Below, piece after piece: positions 24,241 through 36,539 of a DNA stretch of 64,000 nucleotides (position 1 is its first letter; each line of letters opens with the position of its first letter). The translations under genes were made by a program, and so were the position numbers. The DNA is from Phocoena phocoena. Its lineage: Eukaryota; Chordata; Mammalia; Artiodactyla; Phocoenidae. The notes beneath the pieces are model-generated. The model did no database searches. It saw only the letters and a list, made by a program, of their open reading frames with translations, and was not told where the DNA came from. The DNA lies in the NCBI RefSeq assembly GCF_963924675.1, contig NC_089240.1, forward strand, positions 119,851,680-119,915,679, read 5' to 3'.

Positions 24241-25530
24241 CCCTTCTCTGGAAGATGAAATAGATATAATTTTGCCACTTTCTTCTGCTAAACACAACTA
24301 AAAGTGTTGGGTATTATATGAAACAAACATAAAAACATTTGAAAGATAGGAAAAAATCAGACTAGCTAGGGAGCTCAGGACCCAAGGAACAATATGGCAA
24401 GGAGCTCCCTAGGTTTCATTGTTTCTATTCCTCATACATCCTAGACTTGCAGCTGAAGAATCCAGGAACTTGGAAATGACAATAGGCACAGACAGTAAGA
24501 GCTCAAGCAAATTCTGCTCTTTGTAATACAGGGACCAGGAAAGAGGTAGCCTAGGAAGATAACTTTTATAAAATAACCACTCTACAGCAGCAAGACATCA
24601 CTGCCCTCAAAAACAAACAAACAAACAAAAAACCACCTGTCCCTACCCCTACCCATGTCACCAGAGGCTGAGTAGGAATCTGAGGCTTCTACCCTGACCA
24701 GGCTGTAACAGGGTGCCCCAACATGTGGGTAGGTGTGGTGTCAGAAAAGACCAAGGAGCCAACTAGGATTTCTATCCTTACCAGGTGGTAGATAGATACC
24801 AGGTGGTATCCTTATTGCATTGTCAGTGGAGAATACATTGAAAGTATGGTCTTATATTTGCAATTGGCAGTAACAAGGCTCCGCAACTCCTTTCAGAGGT
24901 GTTTTCAACACTGGAGTGTTGGGACTTTTACCATTACCCAGAGGCAATGAACCACATCCCTTCAGTATTGTTAGTGGAGGTCACATGGGGAGCAGTAATA
25001 AGGCACTCTAATTCCCAAGCCAGGGAAGTATCAGTAGAGACCTAGTGACAAATTTAAACTCCCACTCTTACCCCAAAATACCTTCCCTCCTCAGTTGGCA
25101 ATGGAGGTTGAATAAGCAACCTGTATGTCTATGCACACCTGGCAAAAAGGAGACAGTGCTCCCACCTTTTCTTGCCAGAGCAGTGTCAAAGAAAGCCAAT
25201 TAAAAAAGGTTTAAATAAGATCCACAGTCTCACAACATAATATGAAAGATATCAATATTTCAATCAAAACTCATGCATCATATGAAGAACTAAGAGAATT
25301 TCAACTTAAATGAAAAGAAATACAATCAATGGGTATCGTCACTACAAGGACAGAAATGCTAGAATTATCTGACAAATATTTTAAAGCAACTGTTATAAAA
25401 ATGCTTCAACAAAAATTTATAAACACCCTGAAACAAATGAAAAAATTAAAAGTCTCATTAAATAAATAGAGGATATGAAGGTCCAAACAGAAATTTTACA
25501 ACTAAAAAAATAACTAAATAAAAAAGCAAT
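24241..25530 (+). mobile_element. Ancient L1 (L1M-type) 5'UTR and ORF1 start
   Basis: The leader-like stretch with 'ctctacagcagcaagacatcactgcc' and 'cctgtccctacccctacccatgtcacc' runs into decayed ORF1-like sequence ('gaaagatatcaatatttcaatcaaaac', 'aaatattttaaagcaactgttataaaaatgcttcaac'). No open frame remains. The sequence resumes after a nested L1 at about 26018. A simple (AAAC)n-like stretch lies at 24608-24632. Confidence 0.6.
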
Positions 25531-25577
25531 ATGTGTCCATCAGCAGATGAATGGATAAAGAAAATGTAGTATGTATG

Positions 25578-25629
<52 letters not shown>

Positions 25630-26017
25630 CACAGACACACACACACAATGGAATACTACTCATCCATAAAAAAGAATAAAATTTTGCCATTTGCAGCAAC
25701 ATGGATGGACTTGGAAAACATTATGCTAAGTGAAATAAGTCAGAGAAAAACAAATGTTGTATGATATTATTTATATGTAGAATCTAAAATTATAACAAAC
25801 TAGTGAATAGAACAAAAAAGAAGCAGACTCACAGATATAGAGAACAAACTAGTGGTTACCAGTGGGGGCAGGGGCAATAAATGGGTGGGGGAGTGGGAGG
25901 TACAAACTTTTGGGTGTAAGACAGGCTACAAGGATATATTGTACAACACGGGGGATATAGGCAATATTTTGAATAACTGTAAATGGACTGTAACCTTTAA
26001 AATTGTATTTAAAAAAG
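25531..26017 (+). mobile_element. Older L1 3' end nested in the ancient L1, with (TA)n
   Basis: Encodes the decayed end of ORF2 ('AATWMDLENIMLSEISQ' around 25695-25745) and a 3'UTR with 'cagactcacagatatagagaac'. A long (TA)n stretch (25584-25625), followed by CA repeats, has expanded inside ORF2. It interrupts the ancient L1, whose ORF1 continues at 26018 with 'aaatcaacaaatgggctcaacagcag'. TSD not clear. Confidence 0.7.
25584..25646 (+). repeat. (TA)n then (CA)n microsatellite
   Basis: About 20 TA units followed by imperfect TACA/CA units, within the L1 ORF2 remnant. Three overlapping Ile-Tyr-repeat open frames are artefacts of it. Confidence 0.95.
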
Positions 26018-26810
26018 AATTAATTTAAAAAAATCAACAAATGGGCTCAACAGCAGAATGGAGGGAACAGATAAAAGATTCAGTGAAAATGAATACAGAA
26101 CAATGCAAATTAATCAATATGAACAACAGAGAAGATAGACTAAAAAATGAAATAAACAGAGCCTCAAAAACCACAACAAAAGATAGAATATTCATGTCAT
26201 CAGAGACTTGGAGCAGAGAAGAAAAGGGCAGTCTAAGTTCCCAAATTTGGCAAAAAACATAAATAAGCCTACAGAATCAAAAAGGTGAGCAAACCTCAAG
26301 TAAGATTAAGCCAAATAAATTTACATTATAGTCAAACTTCTAAAAATGTAAGACAAAGAATAAAATTTCAAAGCAGCCAGAGAAAAATGACACTATAAGT
26401 ATAGAGAAAAAAACTACTTGAATGACAGTGGATTTCTCATCAGAAACAAAGTAGGCTAGAAAGATGTGGCATAAAATTTTTCAAGTGCTGAGAAAAAAGA
26501 ACTGTCAACCCAGAATCCTATGCCCAGTGAAAATACTCATCAGACACTAATTATAAACATAAGTAAGGAAAAAAGTGATATCACTACAGAATGAAAAACA
26601 TCACTACAGAATGGAAAACATCAAAGATATAGTAAAACAATATGAAAATATAAATTTGACAACTTATATGAAATGGATTAATTCTGCAAAAAAGTAAAAA
26701 TTACCACAACTCATGAAAATGAAATAATTTGAATAGCTCTCTAAACATTAAGGATATTGAATTCATAATTTAAAACTACTCAAAAAAGTGACGTTCAGGC
26801 TCAGATGGTT
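26018..26810 (+). mobile_element. Ancient L1 ORF1 remnant, continued
   Basis: Follows the ORF1 order ('ggctcaacagcagaatgg', 'ctaaaaatgtaagacaaag', 'aaagcagccagagaaaaatgac', 'aactgtcaacccagaatcctatgcccag'), with stops throughout. A duplicated 'acatcactacagaatg' at about 26579-26610 is a small local tandem repeat. Confidence 0.7.
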
Positions 26811-27290
26811 ACACTGGAGAACTCTATCAAATATTTAAAGGAGACTTAACAAAACAAAAAGTGGAAACTAACCAAATGTGCATCACATCATAAATAGAAA
26901 ACAAAATGGTATATCCATACATTGGAATACTGTTCAACCATAAAAAGCAATAAAATACAAATACATGCTACAACATAGGTGAACCTTGAAAACATTATGC
27001 CAAGTAAATGAAATTAGGCACAAAATTCCAAATATTATATAATTACACTTATATGAAATTTTTAGAATATGCAAATGCATAGAGACAAAAAGTAGCTTAC
27101 TGGTTTCCAGGGTTTTTAGGGAAGGCAGAATGGAGAGTAACTACTAATAGGCCCAAAGTTTCCTTTTAAAGTAATGAAATACTCTGGAATTATATAGTAG
27201 TTATGATTACACAACCCTGTGGTTAAATTACAATGTACACATTAGATGAGTGAATTTTATGGTATATGAATTATATCTCATTTTTTTTAA
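26811..27290 (+). mobile_element. Ancient L1 3' end
   Basis: 'ggtatatccatacattggaatactgttcaaccataaaaagcaataaa', then 'tgaaccttgaaaacattatgcc', then 'ggtatatgaattatatctcatttttttt' is the decayed ORF2 end and 3'UTR of an old L1. Confidence 0.75.
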
Positions 27291-27292
27291 AT

Positions 27293-27722
27293 CTTAAGCT
27301 AACATTAAGATTAATGTTGAAAAACTGAATTTTTTACCCCTACAACAGGGAAAAAGGCAAGGATATTCCCTCTCCCCAGTGTTATTCAAAATAGTATCAG
27401 GTATTCTAGACAATGCAACATGAAAAGCAATGAACGACATATAGATTGGACAGGAAGATATAAAATTGCCCCATGTGCAGAGAAAAACAAACATACATCA
27501 AAATAAAACAAAACAAAAAAATTAGAACAGTATGTATAGTCAGCAAGGTTACAGGATATAAAATAAGCATTAAAAATACAAACATAGAAAACATACAAAA
27601 ATATTTCTCTATTGTACAGAAAAAAACCCATGGGTGCTGAAATTAAAAATGCAATGTCATTTACAATTACTCAAAAATGAAACACTTAAGTAATACTTGT
27701 AAGTCTAAAAAAACTCTTGAAA
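27293..27722 (+). mobile_element. Ancient L1 ORF2 reverse-transcriptase fragment
   Basis: 'acaacagggaaaaaggcaaggatattccctctccccagtgttattcaa' corresponds to the Gly-x-Arg-Gln-Gly-x-Pro-Leu-Ser RT box in decayed form. The fragment continues to 'aatacttgtaagtctaaaaaaac'. Open frames on the opposite strand are shadows. Confidence 0.7.
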
Positions 27723-27724
27723 AT

Positions 27725-28050
27725 TTGTGATGATTAAATTTGTGTCAACTTGGTAAGGCTCCAAGATGTCTGACCAACTAGAAACAATAGCCTAGATATT
27801 ACTGTGAAGCTACATTTTAGATGTGTTAACATTTGTCAGTACACTTTGTGTAAAGCAGATTGCCCTCCATAATGTGGGTGAGCCTCATCTACTCAGCTGA
27901 AGGCCTTAAGGGAAAAGACTGAAGTCCCATGAAGAAGTAATTCTGCCTCCCTAGTGCCTTTAGACTCAAAACTGCAACATCCACTCCTTCCCGAATTTCC
28001 AACCTGCCAGTGTCTGCTTTCTTCTTCCTGCTAGCTCTTTAGTCCCACAT
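27725..28050 (+). repeat. 5' part of an old interspersed repeat
   Basis: 'aaatttgtgtcaacttggtaaggc', 'aaagcagattgccctccataatgtgggtgagcctcatctactcagctgaaggcctt' and 'aactgcaacatccactc' match the 5' and middle part of the family whose 3' end is at 10812-11015. Not named. Confidence 0.6.
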
Positions 28051-28415
28051 CTACCCTATCACCAAATCCTGTCATTTATCCTTCTTAAATGCCTTTGAAT
28101 ACTGTCATTTGCCTTGATTCACCACCCCTGCCCCCTACCACCAAGATGCCAAAGTAAGTATTGAATAGTAAGTAATTTGCAAGAGACATAACTCTCTGAG
28201 GCATAATGCAAAGAAAAGACTTTAAATTGAGTTTGAAATAAATATTGAAAAATAAGTTTTCTGGCAAACCAACCCCCACCCAAAACATGGGTTTTGTGAA
28301 GGTATTTGAAGCCTGTGGTGAAATGAATATAGGTATAGCAACAGTATATCCCAAACTTGTATCTATGTTAACTCAAATTCCTATAATTAAGACCTAGTAG
28401 AAGAAAATGCATCCC
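28051..28415. other. No recognisable gene or repeat
   Basis: No supported feature. Confidence 0.4.
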
Positions 28416-28419
28416 TCTT

Positions 28420-31400
28420 TTCAGGCATAAAATGACGTTACCTCAGTCTTTACTGTGTTACCCAAGTTAGCTGGCTGGAAAACAAACAAACAAAAAAAAA
28501 CAAAACCAAAAAAACCCAAAAACAAAGAAACAAACCAAAAAAACATTCCCAAGATATAAAGAAATCATCAGAAACAGAAACAAATATCACACAGATTTTG
28601 TACGCATCTGAAAGAGAATTTAAAATAACTATTACGATATGCTAAAATTTGTAAAGAAAAAGTTGGACAACATGTAGATCAGATGGGTTTTTTCATGAGA
28701 GAAAATGGAAATGATAAGAAAGAATGAACTGTCAAAGCTAGAAATTAAAAACACACTAACATCACTAGATACAACACAATCAAGGTAAGAATCAGTGAAC
28801 TTGAAGATAGATTTATAGAAATTATACAAACTGAAACATGAACAGACTGTGGAACAAAGAAAACAGAACAGATCATCCAAGAGCTGTGGGACATATGCAT
28901 ATTTGGAATCATGAAAAGAGAAAAGAGAGAAAAAATGGGGAATAAAAAGTATTTGAAAAATATAGTCTAAGAATTTTATAAAGTTAATGACATGAACAAA
29001 AGCCCATATCTAAGAAGCTTAGAAAAAAACAAATAGAATACACACACACACACACACACACTCATAACCTAATCATTTTAAAATTGCTAAAAAGAAAGAC
29101 AAAAGGAAAATATTAAATGCAGTCAGATTAAAAAAATATTACATATAGAAGAACAGGAATTAAAACAGTACTCTTTAGAAACTAAGCAAGCTAGAAAAAA
29201 TAATGAAAGTAAAATAAGATTATATTTTTCCTATTTTAGTTACTCTAAAAAATAGTTGGCTATTTAAAGCCAAAATAGCAGCAAAATATAGTATGTTTAT
29301 AGCATATGTAAAAGTGACATGTTTGAAAACATAAACATAGAGGATGGAAAATAGGAGTTGAGAATATAGTGTAATAAGTTCCTTTCATTACATGTGAAGT
29401 AGTTTAATATCATATGAAAGTTAACCCTGATTTGTAAATGTTGTATATTGCAAATTCTGGGTGAACTGCTAAATTTTTTTAAGAGATATGGATAATAAGT
29501 CAATAAGGATTAAAAATTAAATAATAAACATGTCTTTTTAGTACAAATTTTTTAAAAAGATAGTACAAATCAAAACAGCTAGCAAGATGATAAATTCCCA
29601 TCCAATCACATCAATAATCAAATTAAATGTAAATGGCTTAAACTTGCCAATTATAAAACAAGTATAAGGTTAGATGAAAAAGCAAGGTCCAAATTAAGCT
29701 GCCCACAAGCAACCCACTTGAAACATAAAGATATAGATAGGTTAAAAAATAAAAGGATGGAAAAAGATATGCCACACAATACTAACCAAAAGAAAGCTAG
29801 AACAGCTATATTGATATCAGTTATATTAGGCCTTAATTTAAAGGATATTTATTAGAGAAAAATAGAGATATTACATAATGATACAGAGGTCAATTTTCCA
29901 AGAATTCCCCAATAATTCTGAATGTGTATTCACCTAATAGAGCTTCAATTTACATAAAGCAACCTGATAAAAAAGAAGAACATAACAGACATATCCAAAA
30001 TTATAGTTGGAAACTTCCACGGTCCACACACCTTAATTGATAGAGTAAGTAGGAAGAAATCAGTAAGGATATACACAATCTGAACAACATGATCAACCAA
30101 ATTGGCATAGTGAATATTTATAGAACAGTCTACCTAATGACAACAGAATGCATAGTCTTCTCAAATGCTTATCAAAATTTGTAAGATACACAGTAGTCTG
30201 GACTACAAAACAAATCTTAATAGATTTAAAAGAATAAAGATGATATAAAGTATGCTCTTGGACCTGAACAAAATTAAACTAGAAATCATAACAAAAGTGG
30301 AGGTTTTAATGGAAGTCTAAAATGAATAAAGGAAAATAAAAATACAACATATGAAAATTTGTTGATACAATTAATGTGGTACTTAAAAACATATAACATT
30401 GAATGCTTCTATGACAAAAGAAATAAAATGCAAAAAATATCAGTGATTTAAGTTTCTACTTTAAGAAACTAGAGCAAGAAAAACATATTAAATGAAAAGA
30501 AAACAAGTCAAAGGAAGGAAATAACAGAAGATGAGAGTGAGTATCAATTAAATTGAAATATAAAACAATGAAAAATCAAAGCAAGAAAAAGCAAAAGCTG
30601 GTTCTTTGGGAAAAAAATTGATGCCTTTAGCCAGAATGACAAAAATAGGAAAAGACACGTTATTAATATTACAGATGAAAGAGGGGCCATTACTATTGAC
30701 ACCCCAGATATTAAAAGAATAATACTAGGGACAATTCTATGTCCACAAATTTGACAACTTGGATGAAATAGTCCAATTCCTTGAAAAACACAAAATACCA
30801 AAATTCACTCAGTAGAAAATAGGTAGCCTGAATAGTTCTACATTTATTTTATTAATTAATTAATAGTTGAAATCTTCCAAAAAAAGGAAATCTCAAGTAC
30901 ACACAGTCTCTCTGACAAATTCTACCAAACATTTATTGAAGACATAAAACCAATTCTACACAATCTCCTCCAGAAGTAGAATAGGAGGGAAAACTTCCAA
31001 ACTCATACTATGAGGCCAGAATTCCACTAGTAAACCCAAAGACATTTAAAGAAAAGAAAATTATAGAACAATATCCCTTAGGACAACAGTTGCAAAAATC
31101 TTCCACAAAATATTAGCAATTAAATTCAGCAATATAGAAAAAGGATAACACATCATGACCAAATGTGATTTATCCCAGGAATACACCTTGGTTCAATATT
31201 GGAAAATGCAACCAATGTAAGTAATCATATTAATAGACTCAAGAAGAAAAGCCGTATGATCACATCAATGGGTTAGAAGTAAAGATACCCAGCCAACTAG
31301 GAGTAAAGGGGAAATTCTTCAAACTGATTAAGGGTATGTACAAAATCCTAATATAAACATATGACAATGGTTTAAAAAAACTGAATGCTTCTCCCTAAAT

Positions 31401-32170
31401 TCACGAATAATGCAAAGATGTCCCCTTTCAGCACTCTTATTCAAGAATTTACTAGAAGTCTTAGGTAGTACATTATGGCAATCAATCAATCAATAAAGTG
31501 ACAGGAATACACCTTGGAAAGGAATAAATAAAACTGTCCCTCTTTGCAGATGACATGCTTGTATAAATAGAAACTCTTAAAGAATATACCCAAAAGCTTC
31601 TAGAAGTAGCAAAGTAACCTTTTCAAGAGCATATAATACAAAATCAATATACAAAACTCAACCATGTTTCTACTTACCAGCAATGAATAATTGGAACTTG
31701 GTATTAAAAACAAACAAAAATACCATGACAATAACACCCCTAAAATTACTCAGGTTTGTACTTTACAAAACATGAGCAGACTCTGTATACTGAAAACTAC
31801 TAAATATCGATGAAAAAAAAATCAAAGAAGATATCACTTCTCCCCAATCAGATCTATTTGTTTAAAGCAACCCCAATAAAAATCTCGGCAGTCTTTTAAA
31901 AATAGATATCAACAAAATGATTCTAAAATTTCTACGGAAAGGCAAAGAAATTAGAAAAGCCAAAACTATTTCAAATAAAGAACACAGTTGGAGGACTTAG
32001 AATACCTAAGTTCAGAATTTACTATGAGGCTACAGAAATTAAGACAGTGTGGGTTTGCTGAAAGGATAAACTCATAAATCAATGGAATAAAACAGGATAG
32101 CTAGAAATAGATCCATAAAATTAAAGTAACAAAGTTTATAGACTACTTGCCTTCTATATGGAGAATACAA
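28420..32170 (+). mobile_element. Ancient L1 (L1M-type), leader to ORF2, heavily decayed
   Basis: ORF1-like sequence occupies about 28540-29220. The ORF2 endonuclease begins near 29590 ('aatcaaattaaatgtaaatggcttaaacttgcc', the Leu-Asn-Val-Asn-Gly-Leu-Asn start in decayed form). RT sequence lies near 31050-31700, including 'ccctctttgcagatgacatgc' (the Phe-Ala-Asp-Asp box) near 31539. It ends in the distal ORF2 near 32130. Frameshifts are dense and no stretch above about 85 codons is open. (CA)n at 29041-29061 lies within it. Confidence 0.8.
29041..29061 (+). repeat. (CA)n microsatellite
   Basis: About ten CA units inside the ancient L1. Confidence 0.95.
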
Positions 32171-32171
32171 G

Positions 32172-32310
32172 TATTTTAAAATTAAAGTATAATTGACATA
32201 CAATGATATTTGTATATTAGTTTCATGTGTACAACACAGTGATTCAACATTCGTATATATTGTGAAGTGATCCTCACAATAAGTCTAGTTACTATCAAAG
32301 TGTTTGCTTC
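32172..32310 (-). mobile_element. Short L1 3' tail
   Basis: 'ttaaagtataattgacatacaatgatatt' and 'tgtgtacaacacagtgattcaacattc' are the reverse complement of an older L1 3' end, opposite in orientation to its neighbour. Confidence 0.75.
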
Positions 32311-32444
32311 TGACACTAGGAACAAGATTCTCTAAAATTGCAATTCATTACCTATTTGGGGTGCACATCCTTTTGAGGTCAGGAACTGCTTCTTGTTCAT
32401 TACTATTCTCCTTTGTTCTATGGATAGAATTAATTAATCAAATT

Positions 32445-32615
32445 CCAGTTTTGCCACCTACTAACGCCATGAACTTGGGGGAGAGAGACTTCTAACTCAG
32501 TTTCCTCTCCTTTAAAATGGAGATAATGTTATATACCCCATAAGATTGTTCTCCAGGGTAAATGACATCATGCATGTAATGCCATCAGGAGCCTGAATAG
32601 TGTATCAGTAACTTC
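32445..32615 (+). repeat. MIR
   Basis: 'gccacctactaacgccatgaacttggggg', 'ctcagtttcctctcctttaaaatggagataatg' and 'ataagattgttctccagggtaaatga' is the MIR forward core. Confidence 0.8.
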
Positions 32616-33086
32616 CTTAATTGTTAGCTGGTGACCTTAGGTTGGGTGTCCTAGAGGTAGTGATTATTGAGGAAATATTCTCAGAAAAAAAAAGGGAACA
32701 CGAGAAGTAGGATAGGGCAGAGGAAGTTGCTAAACAAGAATACGGTCTCAAATTTAGAGTAGATTCAGCATGATCCCAAGGGGAGCTCAGGAACACAAAC
32801 TGCATCCCAGAAATAGCCCCACCTTAAGTGAGTTTCTTGTATGTAGTGGGTCAATTCTTAGCTGTGGGTTACCTGGGAGTGTAAGTTTGAGGTGGCTTCT
32901 GTGTGGCAGACAGGAATTCACTGGAGAAAGGGATCAGCTGTAAGCAGTAAGCACTCACAGAAGCTGGAGGAAAAAATGCACCTCCCAGTGACAGGGCAGG
33001 GCACTGACAGCATCCTCTAAATTTTATTGGGATCATCTGATTATTATACCAAGATATGAAATGTGAACTATGGCTTTAAAAGTAAT

Positions 33087-33239
33087 GTATTGACATGTAC
33101 ACACTGCTATGTTTAAAATAGATAACCAACAAGGACCTACTGTATAGCGTAAGGAACTCTGCTCAATACTCTGTAATAACCTAAATGGGAAAAGAATTTG
33201 AAAAAGAATAGATACATGTATATGTAAAAAATTAAAAAA
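33087..33239 (+). mobile_element. Very short L1 tail with 10-bp TSD
   Basis: Only about 150 bases of L1 3'UTR ('aaaatagataaccaacaaggacctactgtatagcg'), ending A-rich. The 10-bp TSD TAAAAGTAAT flanks it at 33077-33086 and 33240-33249. Confidence 0.88.
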
Positions 33240-33339
33240 TAAAAGTAATATAATGGAATTAAGCCAATTATAGAATATCTCTCCTCCAACCATAATAAAA
33301 AGACCATGTTAGCAACAAAGAAGAAGCACAATATGACTT

Positions 33340-33375
33340 GGAGCAGATACTCAATAAATGTTTCTTAAACGAATG
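33340..33375 (+). repeat. L2 3' terminus
   Basis: 'gcagatactcaataaatgtttcttaaacgaatgaa' is the characteristic L2 3' end. Confidence 0.6.
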
Positions 33376-33399
33376 AAGTTCAACTAAGATACTAGTAGT

Positions 33400-33810
33400 A
33401 AAACAACATGGTTGCTATGGTTAATGAGTACCTAATATGTGCCAAGTATAAAATAGATTATTTTCATAAGGCATTACCAATCTTCCTAACTACCCAACAA
33501 GGGGGTGTTATGAATTCAATATTAAAGGAGAATAAAATGATGCTCAGATAAAGTAAATGCTTGTTTGGATCAATAATAAAGGTAATAGTTTCCAGTCATT
33601 TAGTGTTTATGTGCCATGCCCCAAGCTAAATGTAATTCTCATTTTTACCTATGACAGATAAATTCCTATTGTCATGTTACAGGTAAAGGAACTAAGGCTC
33701 AGAAGTAAGGCAACCTGCCTAAGATCACACATTTGTATATGTATCTGTAGGAACAAAGAAATGAATCCAGGGTTCTCTGATCCTGAAACCCCGGCTCTTT
33801 CCACTGCACA
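33400..33810 (-). repeat. Two MIR-type fragments
   Basis: 33405-33520 starts 'gagtacctaatatgtgccaag'. 33570-33810 has 'attgtcatgttacaggtaaaggaactaaggctcagaag' and 'cctgcctaagatcacaca', ending in a head-like 'aaaccccggctctttccactgcac'. Both read on the reverse strand. Confidence 0.75.
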
Positions 33811-35110
33811 ACTGTTGTTACTTTTCTACCCGTGAAGGATGCTTAACAAACTGCTTTATGCTGATCAGAAGTGTTTAATGGCAGGTAGCTAGGTCTTTGA
33901 TTAATTTGCTTTTCCTTTTTCTCCCTATCAAGACATAATGAATTAATGTGATGTGTTTGTAAAGTATTTCAAGATATGGCTATATCAGGCAAAAGTAATA
34001 AAATAGGTATTAATTTAAAAAAGAAGACTTGGTGATCATTGGAGTAGGGGACCACTTTTCTACTGGGAAACTCAAATTTATAATTTGAAATCTTCTTGAA
34101 TATTCCATGTCTCCCAACCAGTTGATCTTTAACAATGATACTTAACAGGAATTATTTGCCATATATGCTGTCCAACTACATAATTTCTTTGTGAATGTTA
34201 TTTGCAGACAATAATGTATAATAGTAAAGGTAGATGTCACAGAGTGTAGTATTAGTGTATGTTGTTCATAACATATCTAGTAAAAGTGTTGATGAAAATG
34301 TTATGACCAAAGTTTTTAATCACATCTCACATAGATGATTACCTAATTATCATCCCCAAAGTCTTTGCAACTTTTAATTTAGCCTTATGCATTTTTAAAA
34401 TGACAGCTAAAAGAAATCATCTGACCCAAATACTAATAATGAAAGAATATCAACTATCTTAAATAAAATGAAAATGAGAAAATAATTTTACATTTTAGTA
34501 TTATTGTAAATGAGTGACAGAATATTGATACAAATGCATGCTTTGCAACTTTTTCTTCAAACCTATTTTATAGGAAAATATGTAAGTATTAATAATAATA
34601 ATAATAAGTATTGCCATTAAACTAGTAATGGTGTGTATATCAAATTGTAGAGGGGAAAATAAAGATTAATTAAGGTAGAAACAGTTCTCACCAAGGAAAA
34701 ATGACAAACATGCATTTCCTTACCTATCGAGCATTGGTGTCGGTGTGAATATTAAAGAGGAAAGTATTTGAATGTGAAGCTCTGAATCTTAGGAAGATAA
34801 CTGGCAAAGGTGCACCCTGAATCACAATAAACTTTAATTATCTGTTCACACCCACAATATCACCAGTCATTAAGTGCATGATGTGCAATTAGTTGTGTCT
34901 CCTAGCAGCTCTTACTTAGTTGTTTAACTCTTCTATAGCTTGATCTACCAAATTCTGATCAATGAGAGTGTAAGATCCTGGGGGAGTGGCCATGACTTCA
35001 GCACACAGCCAGAAAATTTGCTCAGTATTTGATAGTTAAGATCAGGGGGGAAATTCTTGCTGAAATGAAATATTTTAAACATCTATTGACATTTGAAACT
35101 AGCTTGCTTC
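33811..35110. other. No recognisable gene; (AAT)n at 34589-34607
   Basis: AT-rich DNA with a short AAT trinucleotide run. No supported gene. Confidence 0.45.
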
Positions 35111-35470
35111 TGACCTTTAATGAAAGAATGAATCCAAGTGAGACAGGCCTGGGACCTAGGACCCTTTGCTGCAGTGCAGCAAAGCTTGCACCTGGACACA
35201 TCTCTCCTGGAGCTAAAAAATACAAAGAAACTATACGGGACTAAAAATAACTGTGTGCATTTCCAGTTGGGGCAAATTCTGGACCCAAAAGATACAAAAG
35301 ACAAAAAAAAAACCAACTGCCATTTCTGAAGAGCCGGGAGCAAAAACTGGGTGTTGGGAGCAAAAGCCCAGAACTCTGCATGCCCCGCTGCAGTCAACAC
35401 CACAAAGGGGTGGGCAAACCACCTAAGCCAGCCCTCCATCCCGACCCCTGGACACACCCCTACCCCCACC

Positions 35471-35480
35471 CCATATAAGG
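35471..35480 (+). promoter_or_regulatory. LTR TATA-like element
   Basis: 'ccatataagg' about 95-104 bases upstream of the AATAAA signal, in the position expected of an LTR core promoter. Activity today is unknown. Confidence 0.5.
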
Positions 35481-35574
35481 AATGAGCTCGCCATTCCCCC
35501 CCCCTCCTCGGGGAGCCGAGCAAGGGAACCTGTTACTTATTTTTGCTCCCTCCTGCAGCCGGCGCAGGGGCCCC

Positions 35575-35580
35575 AATAAA
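35575..35580 (+). terminator. LTR polyadenylation signal AATAAA
   Basis: Canonical hexamer in the R region, followed by 'gccttgcctg'. It could end transcripts that start in the LTR or pass through it. Confidence 0.6.
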
Positions 35581-35659
35581 GCCTTGCCTGAATTTATTGT
35601 CTGGCCTCTAGTTAATTTCTATTGACTGGGGAATGCCAAGAACCCTGGTCAGTATGACA

Positions 35660-36340
35660 AGGAGCAAACTGGGGAATGCAACATTCCACTCCTGTAACAG
35701 AATGAGGTTAAGCAAAGGGAGAAGCAAGCATGTACCCTAAGCAGTACCTGTAGTGGCATAAATTCCTTACATAAACTGGGCTTCCTCAAGTAGGTAGCTA
35801 CCAAGAGATAGTGGATAAGCTCTCAGGCAAGTTTCTGGCTTCCATGTGTATTAGCAGAGAGGTTCCATTAAAGGTGTCTGGTGTTAACAAACAAACAGTG
35901 TAGGAATCTTGAAGCTCCTATCTTATCAAACCCTCCTGAATCCCCCAACATAAATGTACACACACACACACACACACATACACACACACAAATTCTTTCC
36001 CTTACTCCTGCTGATTAACATCTTTTCCCTTATTTCTCTGAATGACCTCTCCATTACGGATGGTATTAGATATAAGTAATAGTAGTGTCCTTATTAGGGT
36101 AGATAGAACATGTAGCTCAGTACAACACATATTTCCTGATCAACTTAGGTGTAGGATAGGTGTTGGAGACACAGAAATAAATGATAGGGGAAAAAAGTCC
36201 AAGGGTCAGATTTGAAGTCCTCTGTTCTGTCTGCTACAATGGGTGACAAAAGCAAAGCACTTCTGCCACAGTTCTTCAGGAAAATGCAAGTTGCTATCAT
36301 CACACTCACTCGTGGAGATTTTATGTCTTCATTTAGAGGT
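35660..36340. other. No gene; (CA)n at 35958-35990; possible L2 scrap
   Basis: An interrupted CA microsatellite. 'ggtgttggagacacagaaataaatgata' near 36160 resembles reverse-strand L2. Otherwise unassigned. Confidence 0.45.
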
Positions 36341-36344
36341 CTGT

Positions 36345-36525
36345 AGAATATTGTCCCCAAACAAGCTGCATCAGACTCACCCAGGAACTTGTTAGACATG
36401 CCTAATTTTGGCCCTACCCAGACTGACTAAGACACTCTGAAGGTAGAGTTCATCAATCTGGAGTTAATCAAGCCCTCCTGGTGATTCTGAAGCATACTCA
36501 AGTTTCTTAGAGAGCCACCATCTTA
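36345..36525 (+). repeat. MER5A-like hAT DNA transposon relic
   Basis: 'ctgcatcagactcacccaggaacttgttagacatgcctaattttggccctacccagac' and 'ctggtgattctgaagcatactcaagtttc' follow the order of the MER5A consensus. It is non-autonomous and encodes nothing. Terminal repeats are eroded. Confidence 0.75.
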
Positions 36526-36539
36526 TTTCATAGTTTAGG

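Larger units (their letters stand above)
35139..35659 (+). mobile_element. Solo retroviral-type LTR (ERV1-like), boundaries approximate
   Basis: A GC-richer block that begins with TG ('tgagacaggcctgggacc') and ends in CA after 'gggaatgccaagaaccctgg'. It contains a TATA-like 'ccatataagg' (35471-35480), an AATAAA polyadenylation signal (35575-35580) and the downstream 'gccttgcctgaatttattgtctgg', the order of U3, R and U5 in gammaretrovirus-like LTRs. No gag, pol or env follows, so it is a solo LTR. The 5' edge is my estimate. CAAG occurs just before 35139 and again at 35658-35661, but this would put the 3' edge two bases inside the CA, so the TSD is unproven. Open frames in it are not retroviral genes. 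Confidence 0.75.

Noticed and set aside
35083..35523. 146-codon minus-strand frame
   Set aside because: It is antisense to the LTR and spans its U3 region. No retroviral or cellular protein motif.
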